Positions 38,486 to 48,100 of a stretch of DNA of 60,713 bases are shown here, piece by piece; position 1 is the first letter of the stretch, and each line of letters opens with the position of its first letter. The position numbers and the translations under genes are program-made. Source of the DNA: Bacteroides sp. (GTDB lineage: Bacteria; Bacteroidota; Bacteroidia; Bacteroidales; Muribaculaceae); the NCBI GenBank assembly GCA_014801535.1, contig JAAVEA010000023.1:1-60713 (forward strand), written 5' to 3'. Under the pieces are notes generated by a model. That model made no database searches. It was not told the DNA's origin and saw only the letters and a program-made list of their open reading frames with translations.

Positions 38486-41113
38486 ATGAACGAATTAGCC
38501 ACCAAATATTCACCTGCAGAGGTAGAAAACAAATGGTATGAATATTGGATGGAACATCGCCTGTTCCGCTCCGAACCCGATGAACGCGAACCCTACACTA
38601 TCGTTATTCCTCCCCCCAACGTGACAGGTGTGCTTCATATGGGTCATATGCTCAACAATACTATTCAGGATATTCTTGTGCGCCGTGCCCGTATGACCGG
38701 CAAGAACGCCCTTTGGGTGCCCGGCACCGACCATGCCGCTATTTCAACCGAGGCAAAGGTGGTTGCCAAGCTGGCCGCTGACGGAATCAAGAAAAATGAA
38801 CTTTCCCGTGAGGAGTTTCTTAAACATGCATGGGACTGGACAGACAAATATGGGGGTATTATCCTCAAACAGCTTCGCAAACTCGGTGCTTCCTGCGATT
38901 GGGAACGCACAGCGTTTACTATGGATGAGATCCGCTCCAAATCTGTCATAAAGGTTTTCAACCATCTTTTTGACAAAGGTCTTATCTATCGCGGGGTCAG
39001 AATGGTAAACTGGGATCCATCGGCTCTGACAGCACTTTCCGACGAAGAGGTTATATATAAAGAGGAACAAAGCCACCTCTTCCATCTCCGTTATAAAGTA
39101 GAGGGGGAAGAGGATAAATATATCGTAGTGGCCACCACTCGCCCGGAAACAATCCTTGGCGATACTGCCGTATGTGTGAATCCCAACGATGAGCGATACA
39201 CATGGTTGAAAGGTAAACGGGTAATAGTTCCTCTTGTCGGCCGCTCTGTGCCCATCATTATGGATGATTATGTTGAGATGGACTTCGGTACGGGCTGTCT
39301 TAAAGTGACTCCTGCCCACGATGTGAACGACTACATGCTGGGCGACAAATACAACCTCCCCTCTATCGACATATTCAACGATAACGGCACAATCTCCGAA
39401 GCCGGAGGCATGTATGTCGGCATGGACCGTTTCGATGTCCGGAAAAAGATCATGGAGGATCTTCAGGCAGCCGGTCTCGTTGAGAAGGTGGAGAATTATG
39501 TAAATAAGGTAGGTCATTCAGAGCGCACCGACGCCGTGATCGAGCCCAAACTTTCAATGCAATGGTTCGTGAAGATGGAAGATCTTGCACGCCCTGCTCT
39601 TCAGGCTGTGGAGGATGGAGACATAAAATTCGTGCCTTCAAAATTCAAGAACACCTATCGCCATTGGATGACCACAATCAAAGACTGGTGCATCTCGCGC
39701 CAACTCTGGTGGGGACACCGTATTCCTGCATGGTTCCTTCCGGAAGGCGGCTTTGTTGTGGCTGAAAATAAGGAGGAGGCTCTTGTGAAAGCTATAGAGA
39801 AAACCGGAAACGCTTCCCTCACCCTCGACGATCTGAAACAGGATCCCGACTGTCTCGACACCTGGTTCTCATCATGGCTTTGGCCTATCTCTCTTTTCAA
39901 CGGTATCCTTGAACCGGAGAACGAAGAGTTCAGATATTACTACCCCACATCAGATCTCGTGACAGGTCCGGATATAATCTTCTTCTGGGTGGCACGCATG
40001 ATCATGGCCGGTTATGAATTTGCCGATAACTGTCCGTTCCGCAACGTATATTTCACCGGCATCGTGCGCGATAAGATCGGACGCAAGATGTCGAAATCAC
40101 TGGGCAATTCCCCCGACCCTCTCGATCTCATCGATCAATTCGGTGCAGACGGTGTGCGTATGGGGCTTATGCTCGGTGCTCCTGCCGGACACGACATAAT
40201 GTATGATGATTCCCTTTGCGAACAGGGACGCAATTTCTGCAACAAAATCTGGAATGCCTTCCGTCTTGTCAAGGGTTGGAATGTGGACGCTTCCATTGCT
40301 CAGCCTGAAAGCTCACGGCTGGCTATCGAATGGTTCAAGGCCACATTGAATAACACTCTTGCGGAAGTTGAGGATCTTATGGGTAAATTCCGTATTTCGG
40401 AAGCTCTGATGGCCATCTATAAACTTTTCTGGGATGAGTTCTCATCATGGTATCTTGAGGTTGTGAAACCGGCCTACGGTCAGCCGATGGATGTCAACAC
40501 CTATGAAGCCACTCTCGGTTTCTTCGATACGCTCCTGCGTCTGCTCCATCCCTTCATGCCCTTCATCACTGAAGAGCTGTGGCAGCATCTTGCAGAGCGC
40601 AAGGATGGTGAAAGCATCATGATTGCCCAGCTTCCAAAACCGGAGGAGACTGACCAAGCTATTGTGGCCTCATTCGAGCATATCAAGGAGGTGATAGCCG
40701 GAATCCGCACTGTCCGCAAACAGAAACAGCTTGCCCAGAAAGAACCTCTTGCACTCAACATCAAGGGCTCTCACGACTCTCTTCTTGATGCCGTGTTGAT
40801 AAAGATGGGGAATCTGTCGGCCATTGAGATGGTTGAGGAAAAGAATCCGACAGCCTCGGCATTCATAGTCGGAGCCACTGAATATAGCATCCCGCTTGAA
40901 AGCAAGATCAACGTTGAGGAGGAACTTGAAAAACTTAACAAGGATCTCGCATATTATGAGAAGTTCCTTGCCGGAGTCGAGAAGAAGCTATCCAACGAAA
41001 AATTCGTTGCAAACGCTCCCGAAGCCGTGGTGGCCATGGAGCATAAGAAACGCAACGACGCAATGGAGAAACTCGCTGCTATCAAAGCCTCGATCGCCGC
41101 TTTGACAAAATAA
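38486..41113 (+). CDS. valS: Valyl-tRNA synthetase
   Basis: The 875-residue class I aminoacyl-tRNA synthetase charges tRNA-Val. The HIGH motif appears as [15 protein letters not shown] at about residues 42-56 and KMSKS as [14 protein letters not shown] near 530. The connective editing domain lies between ([29 protein letters not shown]). The C-terminal coiled coil characteristic of ValRS is clear ([19 protein letters not shown] and beyond). The ATG at 38486 is chosen because the longer frame starts inside the promoter. It is monocistronic with a terminator. Confidence 0.96.
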   Translation: MNELATKYSPAEVENKWYEYWMEHRLFRSEPDEREPYTIVIPPPNVTGVLHMGHMLNNTIQDILVRRARMTGKNALWVPGTDHAAISTEAKVVAKLAADGIKKNELSREEFLKHAWDWTDKYGGIILKQLRKLGASCDWERTAFTMDEIRSKSVIKVFNHLFDKGLIYRGVRMVNWDPSALTALSDEEVIYKEEQSHLFHLRYKVEGEEDKYIVVATTRPETILGDTAVCVNPNDERYTWLKGKRVIVPLVGRSVPIIMDDYVEMDFGTGCLKVTPAHDVNDYMLGDKYNLPSIDIFNDNGTISEAGGMYVGMDRFDVRKKIMEDLQAAGLVEKVENYVNKVGHSERTDAVIEPKLSMQWFVKMEDLARPALQAVEDGDIKFVPSKFKNTYRHWMTTIKDWCISRQLWWGHRIPAWFLPEGGFVVAENKEEALVKAIEKTGNASLTLDDLKQDPDCLDTWFSSWLWPISLFNGILEPENEEFRYYYPTSDLVTGPDIIFFWVARMIMAGYEFADNCPFRNVYFTGIVRDKIGRKMSKSLGNSPDPLDLIDQFGADGVRMGLMLGAPAGHDIMYDDSLCEQGRNFCNKIWNAFRLVKGWNVDASIAQPESSRLAIEWFKATLNNTLAEVEDLMGKFRISEALMAIYKLFWDEFSSWYLEVVKPAYGQPMDVNTYEATLGFFDTLLRLLHPFMPFITEELWQHLAERKDGESIMIAQLPKPEETDQAIVASFEHIKEVIAGIRTVRKQKQLAQKEPLALNIKGSHDSLLDAVLIKMGNLSAIEMVEEKNPTASAFIVGATEYSIPLESKINVEEELEKLNKDLAYYEKFLAGVEKKLSNEKFVANAPEAVVAMEHKKRNDAMEKLAAIKASIAALTK

Positions 41114-41137
41114 GTTTTTAATTCTTAATCTCAAATA

Positions 41138-41185
41138 AAGACGGTGTGTCAAAATGCAAAAATTTGTCACATCGTCTTATTTTTA
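41138..41185 (+). terminator. valS terminator
   Basis: AAGACGGTGTG (41138-41148) pairs with CACATCGTCTT (41168-41178) with one G-U, followed by ATTTTTAT. The remainder of 41186-41419 is AT-rich; I see no further gene there. Confidence 0.8.
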
Positions 41186-41419
41186 TCTGGATGGAGAGGA
41201 TTCAACTACATCCTCTCGGTGACATATTATGTGTCTAATTGTCTCTTCTATTATACAGCATCAGGATATTTTTTACAATTATAATTGAAGTCTAATATTT
41301 TATTTGTAACTTTACATTTAACATCATAGTATTGTAATACTTAAACAAATCAAGTGAAAGGGAGTCAGATTACTTAATAGGGATGTTAAAGAATTAATCG
41401 TAAGTAATAAAGCATAGTT

Positions 41420-41644
41420 ATGGATAAGAAAGAAATATTTAACCGAATAGAATATGTAGTGGCATGTGTTGGAGCTTTCGCACAGCGATTTAACCTTTCC
41501 AATATGCAGGCTTACGCATATCTGCGCCGTTTCACAGGCATAGATTTCCTTCTCGACTGCTATGCTGCCGAACATACTCTCTCCATCGATGACGCAGTTT
41601 CAGATCTCCAAGTCATTTGCCAACGGGAAGGAGGAAGGATATGA
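41420..41644 (+). CDS. DUF3791-family small protein
   Basis: The 74-residue acidic helical protein reads EYVVACVGAFAQRFNLSNMQ, then AYAYLRRFTGIDFLLDCY, then LSIDDAVSDLQVICQREGG. This matches the DUF3791 pattern (N-terminal helix, tyrosine-rich middle, ID-DL-x-I end). Such proteins are regularly encoded just before DUF3990 proteins. No catalytic residues are evident, so a partner or antitoxin role is the best guess. Its stop overlaps the DUF3990 start in ATGA (41641-41644), implying coupled translation. Confidence 0.75.
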   Translation: MDKKEIFNRIEYVVACVGAFAQRFNLSNMQAYAYLRRFTGIDFLLDCYAAEHTLSIDDAVSDLQVICQREGGRI

Positions 41645-42129
41645 AACGTCTCTATCACGGTTCGAACGTCGCTATTGAGCAGATTGACCTCTCATGTAGT
41701 AAACGTGGCAAGGATTTCGGACAAGGTTTCTATCTCAATGCAAACCCCGACCAAGCTATGGAGATGGCTGCACGGACAACTCGATTTCTCAACGAAGGGA
41801 CTCCCACTTTATCCTGCTTTGAATTTGATGAAGACGAGGCTATAAAGAATGAGATGAACATAAAGGTCTTTCATGACTACTCCGAGGAGTGGGCAGAATT
41901 TGTCGTGATGAATCGAAAGAATAACTCCGATGTTCCGGCTCATCCTTATGATATTGTTATAGGGCCTATTGCCGACGATACAGTTGGTGTTCAGATTCGT
42001 CGCTTCATAATGGGCTATATGTCGGCATCTGCATTGGTCGAAGAACTGAGATTTAAGGGCGACCATGCTATCCAATACTTCTTCGGTACACCCAAAGCCA
42101 TAAAACTCTTAAAACGCATCGAATTATGA
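41641..42129 (+). CDS. DUF3990-family putative ADP-ribosyltransferase-fold protein
   Basis: The 162-residue protein starts MKRLYHGSN, followed by RGKDFGQGFYLN near residues 22-33. H6 in YHGS, Y31 in GFYL and Q145 in HAIQYFFGTPKAIKLL are positioned like the H-Y-E/Q triad of ADP-ribosyltransferase-like folds with which DUF3990 has been linked. The middle has EWAEFVVMNRK and HPYDIVIGPIADD, both typical of the family. A start at 41617 is possible, but ATG 41641 overlaps the DUF3791 stop and begins exactly at the conserved YHGS block. It overlaps the next small gene by 4 bases. An NAD-dependent toxin is a reasonable inference, not shown. Confidence 0.75.
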   Translation: MKRLYHGSNVAIEQIDLSCSKRGKDFGQGFYLNANPDQAMEMAARTTRFLNEGTPTLSCFEFDEDEAIKNEMNIKVFHDYSEEWAEFVVMNRKNNSDVPAHPYDIVIGPIADDTVGVQIRRFIMGYMSASALVEELRFKGDHAIQYFFGTPKAIKLLKRIEL

Positions 42130-42347
42130 CACAAGACATACAGTTTCAAATAGAATGCCTTGCAGCTGAACTTGCTGAAATGCTTATGGAAGAATATGGC
42201 TGGGACATACATCGCGCCCTTGATGAGCTTTATTCATCAACCACTTTCGCCAAACTCAACGATCCCGAATGCGGCCTTTATTATCAGGGGGCAGTCTATA
42301 TATTCCAATTCCTCAAATCCGAAATAGAAACCGGTAAAGTCGCATAA
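42126..42347 (+). CDS. Third small protein of the DUF3791/DUF3990 module
   Basis: The 73-residue helical, acidic protein has the segments IECLAAELAEMLMEEYGWD, ALDELYSSTTFAKLNDPECG and LYYQGAVYIFQFLKSEI. I recognise this sequence type as a common neighbour of DUF3990 genes but cannot give a secure family name. Its ATG overlaps the DUF3990 stop (ATGA at 42126-42129). Together the three genes form a tightly coupled operon of 928 bases, with the putative enzyme between two small acidic partners. It could be an antitoxin or a delivery/assembly partner. Confidence 0.7.
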   Translation: MTQDIQFQIECLAAELAEMLMEEYGWDIHRALDELYSSTTFAKLNDPECGLYYQGAVYIFQFLKSEIETGKVA

Positions 42348-42478
42348 ATCGAATAAACATTGTATTTTAAGGACATAAAGAAACCGTATTTACGGTAATG
42401 CTCACAACCAGGTTTTCGTTCTTCGATCGATGACAATGCAGATTTAGCAGAATTATCCAACTATGCTAAAATTTAACA

Positions 42479-43270
42479 ATGTTGAAAAGTTTTTACATGG
42501 ATATACTACGTAAAGAACTAAATGATATTTACCAATCTCAGAATCTTAATAATGAGATTTTAAATCATAAAGAAATTAACCGTTGCAGGAACATTGCAGA
42601 GAATCTTATTCATATTACTAATGGGTGCGCTGTAATCACAGATGCCTCATGTGATCATTGTTACATTTTCTTTGGGTCTATTTGTTCCATACTTGGGATA
42701 TCTCAGCACTATCCTATTGAAAAAAATATCGCATCAAGTGATGAGGATATGATATATAATCTCATCCACCCCGAAGACCTCGTGGAGAAAAGAATGCTGG
42801 AATATGAATTTTTCAAATTCATAAATCCATTCACCGGAAGTGAAAAGATACATTATCAAGCCACATGCAGGATACGCATTAAAAGTGCCTTAAAAGATTA
42901 CATCTTCGTTGATAATACAACTCAGATAATATGTCCCACTCCCAACGGTAAGATATGGCTGATTTTATGTACATATTCTTTATCATCCGATACAAGATGG
43001 TATGGCACAATTAATCCGTCAATTAAGAATAACCATTCCGGTGAAATCATGACTCTTTCTTTAAACGAACGGAGAAGGCAGATACTGACTCACCGAGAGA
43101 AAGAGATTCTTTTGCTTATGAAACAGGGGAAAGCGAGTAAACAGATTGCTGATATACTTGATATCAGTATAAATACAGTGAACCGTCATCGTCAGAATAT
43201 TCTCGAAAAACTTAGTGTTGCTAACTCAATTGAAGCTATAACAGCCGTGGAATCAATGAATCTATGGTAA
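42479..43270 (+). CDS. LuxR-type transcriptional regulator
   Basis: The 263-residue protein ends in a GerE/LuxR helix-turn-helix (LTHREKEILLLMKQGKASKQ followed by IADILDISINTVNRHRQNI, residues about 197-240). The N-terminal 180 residues look like a PAS-type sensor region, as in many Bacteroidales LuxR regulators. An ATG at 42479 or the Met seven codons later could be the start. A 7-base inverted repeat TTTAGCA/TGCTAAA (42443-42470) lies just upstream and may be an operator. The GH13 gene follows 71 bases later with its own promoter, so it is a candidate target. Confidence 0.82.
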   Translation: MLKSFYMDILRKELNDIYQSQNLNNEILNHKEINRCRNIAENLIHITNGCAVITDASCDHCYIFFGSICSILGISQHYPIEKNIASSDEDMIYNLIHPEDLVEKRMLEYEFFKFINPFTGSEKIHYQATCRIRIKSALKDYIFVDNTTQIICPTPNGKIWLILCTYSLSSDTRWYGTINPSIKNNHSGEIMTLSLNERRRQILTHREKEILLLMKQGKASKQIADILDISINTVNRHRQNILEKLSVANSIEAITAVESMNLW

Positions 43271-43293
43271 ATCCTTGTGGTTATAAATCAGTA

Positions 43294-43324
43294 TTGTAAA
43301 ATTTCAGGTTTCAAAATAATTTTG
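43294..43324 (+). promoter_or_regulatory. Promoter of the GH13 gene
   Basis: TTG (43294-43296) and TAATTTTG (43317-43324) are 20 bases apart. The predicted start near 43331 lies 11 bases before the ATG. Confidence 0.55.
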
Positions 43325-43341
43325 CAAAAAAATATTTTGAA

Positions 43342-45048
43342 ATGAAAAAACTAATCTTATTATCCCTCTCAGTCCTGTTTAGTTTATATGTTAATGCAAA
43401 ATCCGGAAAAGACTTTAGTTGGGAAAATTCAACTGTTTATTTTGCAATAACCGACCGATTCCTTGATGGTGATTCAACCAACAACGTCAATTATGGCCGA
43501 AAAATAGATTATGGCTCTGAACGAATGAATGCCGCAACCTTTCACGGCGGAGACTTCAAAGGCTTGCTTCAAAAAGCCAAAGAAGGTTATTTCCTGGATT
43601 TAGGAGTGAATGTGCTATGGATGACAGACGTATATGAACAAATTCACGGCTGGATGAGCGGAAGCGGCTCTATAAATGACTTCCCCCATTATGGTTACCA
43701 CGGTTATTATCCTCTTGACTACACACAAATTGAAAAGAACTTAGGAACAGTAGAGGAATTCAGGGAACTCGTTGACACTCTTCATTCACAAGGAATAAGA
43801 GTTATGCTTGGAGCCAACTTAAACGACCCGGGCTATCCGACTCTGCTCGATGCAGTTCAATATGGATTTGCAGAAACAGGACTTAGTGAGCAAGCGGCAG
43901 CTGAACATATCAGAAATTGGAGTTTCGATGAGTTCTTTGCTGGACGCTTAGGTTGGAATGGATGGTATAACCGTGATTGGATCCGAATGCCCGATGAAGA
44001 TTGGGATGAAACTAATCCCCTCGAAGCGACCTTGTATGGAATGCCCGATTATAAAGATGAAAACAGAAACAATGTCAAGATTCCCGATTTTCTTAAACGG
44101 AAATGGAAAGCGGAGGGAAAAGGGAATGATGCATGGGTGAATCCGACGGCACGCAAACTAAGAAAGGATCATGACTGGAATCCTCTTCAATATGTAATTG
44201 CATGGATAAGCTCATGGGTTGAGGAATTTGGAATTGATGGATTCCGTTGCGATATTGTGAAAAATGTAGGTATTGACCGATGGAAAGAATTGAATATAGC
44301 TTGTAACAATGCACTTGATAAATGGCGAGATAAACATAAAGGGGAGCCGGGTGGCGACTGGATCGATAGGTTTTATATGACCGGAGATTATGACGGGGCA
44401 TCAATCGAATATATGCCGGAATATGCTGTTGCTGGTTTTTCAAGTATGGTTAATTTCTATTTCCCAAAACGTGGTGATCTTGATGGTATAGTGTATGTGT
44501 GGCAAGCATACGCTGACAGTATGGAAAACCATAAGGATTGGCATCCTTTTAGTTATCTGAATAATTCATATCACCGCGACGCTGATTCGTCGAATATGAT
44601 CGATTGTGCTTCAACTTTACTATTATCGCCTGGGATTATACAGATATTTTATGGAGACGAAACCGGGCGAGGATTAAGTGATGCACGATTTAATGTGGAT
44701 AGCAATCAAGCCTTTCGGTCGGATATGAATTGGGAGAATTTAGACCATTCCTTATTAAACCATTATAAGAAATTAGGAAGGATTCGCAAGAATAATCCCG
44801 TGATTGGGAATGGAAGGCAAAAGACAATTGACACTCACACTTGCTTAAGATACAACGAAACCGAGAAAGTCCTGATTAAACTCAAACCTAATGAGACTGG
44901 AATAATCAATGTAACAGGAGTTTTTGATGATGGTGCAAAAGTAGAGGAACTTTATACAGGACAAACAGCAGTAGTCAATAATGGAGGTATCTTGTTCCCC
45001 TCCTATGAAAATGATATTGCAATAATAAAAATGGTTTCTTATCCATAA
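43342..45048 (+). CDS. Secreted GH13 (alpha-amylase-like) protein with eroded catalytic regions
   Basis: The 568-residue protein has a signal peptide (1-19) and a clear GH13 barrel: VYFAITDRF, FHGGDFKGLLQKAKEGYF, GYHGYYPLDYTQIEKNLGT and the C-terminal beta domain. It most resembles MalS-type periplasmic amylases. Region II GFRCDIVKN keeps the nucleophile D304, but the usual His after Lys is N308. Region III, normally TGE, is TGD (D349), so the acid/base Glu is missing. Region I, normally DVVxNH, is GANLND (157-162). Region IV, normally SSHD, is NNSYHRD. The fold seems intact, but ordinary hydrolysis is doubtful; it may bind glucans or use altered chemistry. It lies next to a LuxR regulator and ends at a hairpin shared with the B12 operon. 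Confidence 0.85.
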   Translation: MKKLILLSLSVLFSLYVNAKSGKDFSWENSTVYFAITDRFLDGDSTNNVNYGRKIDYGSERMNAATFHGGDFKGLLQKAKEGYFLDLGVNVLWMTDVYEQIHGWMSGSGSINDFPHYGYHGYYPLDYTQIEKNLGTVEEFRELVDTLHSQGIRVMLGANLNDPGYPTLLDAVQYGFAETGLSEQAAAEHIRNWSFDEFFAGRLGWNGWYNRDWIRMPDEDWDETNPLEATLYGMPDYKDENRNNVKIPDFLKRKWKAEGKGNDAWVNPTARKLRKDHDWNPLQYVIAWISSWVEEFGIDGFRCDIVKNVGIDRWKELNIACNNALDKWRDKHKGEPGGDWIDRFYMTGDYDGASIEYMPEYAVAGFSSMVNFYFPKRGDLDGIVYVWQAYADSMENHKDWHPFSYLNNSYHRDADSSNMIDCASTLLLSPGIIQIFYGDETGRGLSDARFNVDSNQAFRSDMNWENLDHSLLNHYKKLGRIRKNNPVIGNGRQKTIDTHTCLRYNETEKVLIKLKPNETGIINVTGVFDDGAKVEELYTGQTAVVNNGGILFPSYENDIAIIKMVSYP

Positions 45049-45056
45049 AGATTCAA

Positions 45057-45084
45057 GAGGAGCGCATCTCACGACGCGCTCCTC
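45057..45084. terminator. Hairpin between the GH13 gene and the B12 operon
   Basis: GAGGAGCGC (45057-45065) pairs perfectly with GCGCTCCTC (45076-45084). T runs are weak. Its position between convergent genes favours a bidirectional terminator. Confidence 0.6.
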
Positions 45085-45116
45085 TCTCATTGATACAAAT
45101 ATAAAATCTCTATGGT

Positions 45117-48100
45117 TTAAAGATTTCTTTTCTCAACCTTTCCGTTACGCACATTGATATAGATACCTTTCTCGGGTCGAGCTACGGGGAGGCCGTTGAG
45201 GTCATAATATAAACCTTCTTCAGAAGAATTAACTTCTATATTCTCAATTCCTGTCTGAACACCTGAGCCTTTTACAGCAATCTTGGTTATCTCAGAATTA
45301 TATTCTCCTGAAGTATGATTCACGTGAACCTTAGTCTCAAGCATCGTATCTTTTGAGGGACGATCTATCGAAACAACAGCTTTGTGTTCGGAATTTAATT
45401 CAAGACTAACTTTTTCGAAATCATCATCCGGAGTCTCTTCCTCTGCGGGAAGCTGATCCTCTTCTTCAGACTCGTTCATCTCTGCAACCCTTCTGATGTT
45501 CTGACTGTCTGAAGAGATCTCCTCTCCAAGTCGCCAGTGCAATTCAAATTCTGCCTCATCCATCAGAAGATCCTCATTAACTTTGCGGAATCTCTCTGGA
45601 AGAGCAGCATCAAATTCAACATTAACTTCAACTGAAAGATCTGCTTTCTCAGAGCTTCCGTTTTCAATCTCCTCTCCGGTGAATGAAACCGCAGCCTCAG
45701 GTTCTGAAATCTGTGAATTTTTCCAGCTGTTTGCCGCCTCATATTCAGCTTTCTTACCAACAGGCACCATTACAGGTGCATATACCCCTGTGGCAACCCT
45801 CCACGCATTGCTACCGATTGATTGTGGAGCCGCAGTGTTGCAGATATATACCTTAATATCCGGACAACCATAAACAACATCTGAGGTATAATTCATCGAT
45901 GTAACCGACTCCGGAATCTCCAACTCAGTGAGTGCCGTATTGCGGAAAACGTAATTGCCTATATAGGTCAATCCGTCAGGGATAGTTACCTTTGCAAGAG
46001 CCTCACAGCCGTCGAATGTGTTCATTTCGAGTCTTGTAACTTTTGAAGGGATCGAAACCTCTGTCAGTTTCTTACAGTTGGCGAAAGTCCAGCTTGCAAT
46101 TGTTGTCACGGTCTCGGGCAATTCCATCTTTCCTGCAACCGCGTTCTCCTCATCACCTGAAATAATAACCCATTCCAGTTCATTACAATCGCGCACGAAA
46201 TTCTGAGGAATCGAAGTTATTGCTGAACCAAGTGTGAGTTTCTTAAGTTTCTTACAATCCTGGAACATTCCGCTCTGGAGGGTCTTGACACTATTCGGAA
46301 GAACAGCCTCCTCAAGATTAGCACACTTATTGAATAAACTCTGACCTACCGTTGTCACCCCCTCCGGTATAACCACGGAAGTAAGTTCCGCACAACCAAG
46401 GAAACATGAGCCACCAATCGAGGTAAGATTTGACGGGAAACTGATTCCTATTTTTTCATCTTCGGAGAATGTTTGAACTGCCTCCTCTTTTTTGATGGAG
46501 ATAGTAGCAAGTGCGGTGCAATTCTGGAAGACGGAGTTTCCGAAAGATGTTACATTATCAGAGATCTCCACTGCCTTCAGATTTTTATTTCCCGAGAACA
46601 GAGAATTAGGCAATGCCGTAATTGTTTCGGGAATCGCAATTGTCTCGTTGGCTACCCCGGAGAGAGCTGTGGCTCCGAGAGTCTCAAGGGAGGAAGGAAG
46701 CTTAACCACAAGCTTTGAACATCCCGAAAATGCCGATGATCCGATAGATGTGACACTTTCCGGAATGATAAGAGTTTCAAGGGATGCGCAGTTAGAGAAT
46801 GTATAGTCAGCTATCTTGGCAAGATTCCCGGGAAGAACAACCGATGTAAGAGCCGAACAGTTCTGCATCGCATTCCCTTCGATAGTTTCCACTTGATCTC
46901 CGAATGTGAGCTGAGTCAAAGCCCTGCAATAAGAGAAGCAATAGCCCGGAATCTGTTTGAGTGAGGCAGGAATATTCACTGAAGTGAGATTCTGACACTG
47001 GAAGAAGACACGTGAACCTAAAGACTCCAGACCATCGGGAAGAACCATTGATTCAATTCCTGCATAACTGAAGGCGTATTCTCCTATCGATTTCACGGTT
47101 TCAGGCAATGTCACACTTGTCAGTTTTTCGCAATTTGCGAAAGCCTGATTGGGAATCGCTGTCAATTTTGCATTTATGATAATAGAAGTGACATTATCTG
47201 CATAATAGAATGCACTGTCGTTCATTTCTGTAATTTCAAGCTCCTTTCCCATATAGGTAATCTTTTCGGGAATAACTATATCACCTGTCAGAAGCTGATT
47301 TGCCTCCTTTATCTTATCGCGGGTAGGTTTTCCATCGATTTTTGGATAAGAGATAACAACATTTTCAGAATCATCGTTGATAACAACTTTATAAGTTATA
47401 TTATCCGTAGAGAAGAGATCTCCGTTATTGACCGGGATATTGAAAAAATCAATGTTTGTGAAATTCTTCCAACCATCCTTTGCCTTATACTGCTCTTCAA
47501 ATCCTGATGGAATCTGGAGATGAGCAACGGGATAGAGAGATTCACTGAAAGTATTTTCTGAAATTGCAGGAGGATAAACTGAATTAACTTTAATCGTTTG
47601 CAATGCAGTGCATCCCGCAAATGCATTTTCCCCAATCTCCGTAACAGAAGCAGGTATATCCAATGAAATGAGGGATGCATTATTCTCAAACGAAGATGCA
47701 TCCAAGCTTACAATAGTTTCGGGGATTTCAACTGAGCTAAGGCCGCAACCTTTATACAAACCTTCCGGAACAGCAGTAAGCGAACCTGGCAATAAGAAAG
47801 CCGTCAGATTCTGACATCCGGAAAAAGCGTAAGCTCCCAACGATTTGATTGTTGCTGAAATATCCACACCCTCAGAACCTTTTATCTCGCTCAATGAAGA
47901 ATCCGCGAATGCGTTCGCTCCAATTTTCCCGATCGTAGCCGGCAGGGTTACGGATGTTACTGTTGATTCCTTGAATGCATCGGCATCGATCTCTGTTACG
48001 GTATAGGTTTTCTCCTCGTCAACAAATTCCGAGGGTATAACGATCACTCCTGTATAAGCTGACGGATTCTCAATAGTGGTCAGAGTCGAGGGATTGACAA

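Noticed and set aside
38744..39517. Open frame of 257 codons opposite valS
   Set aside because: It is antisense to intact valS and has no protein-like domain or promoter.
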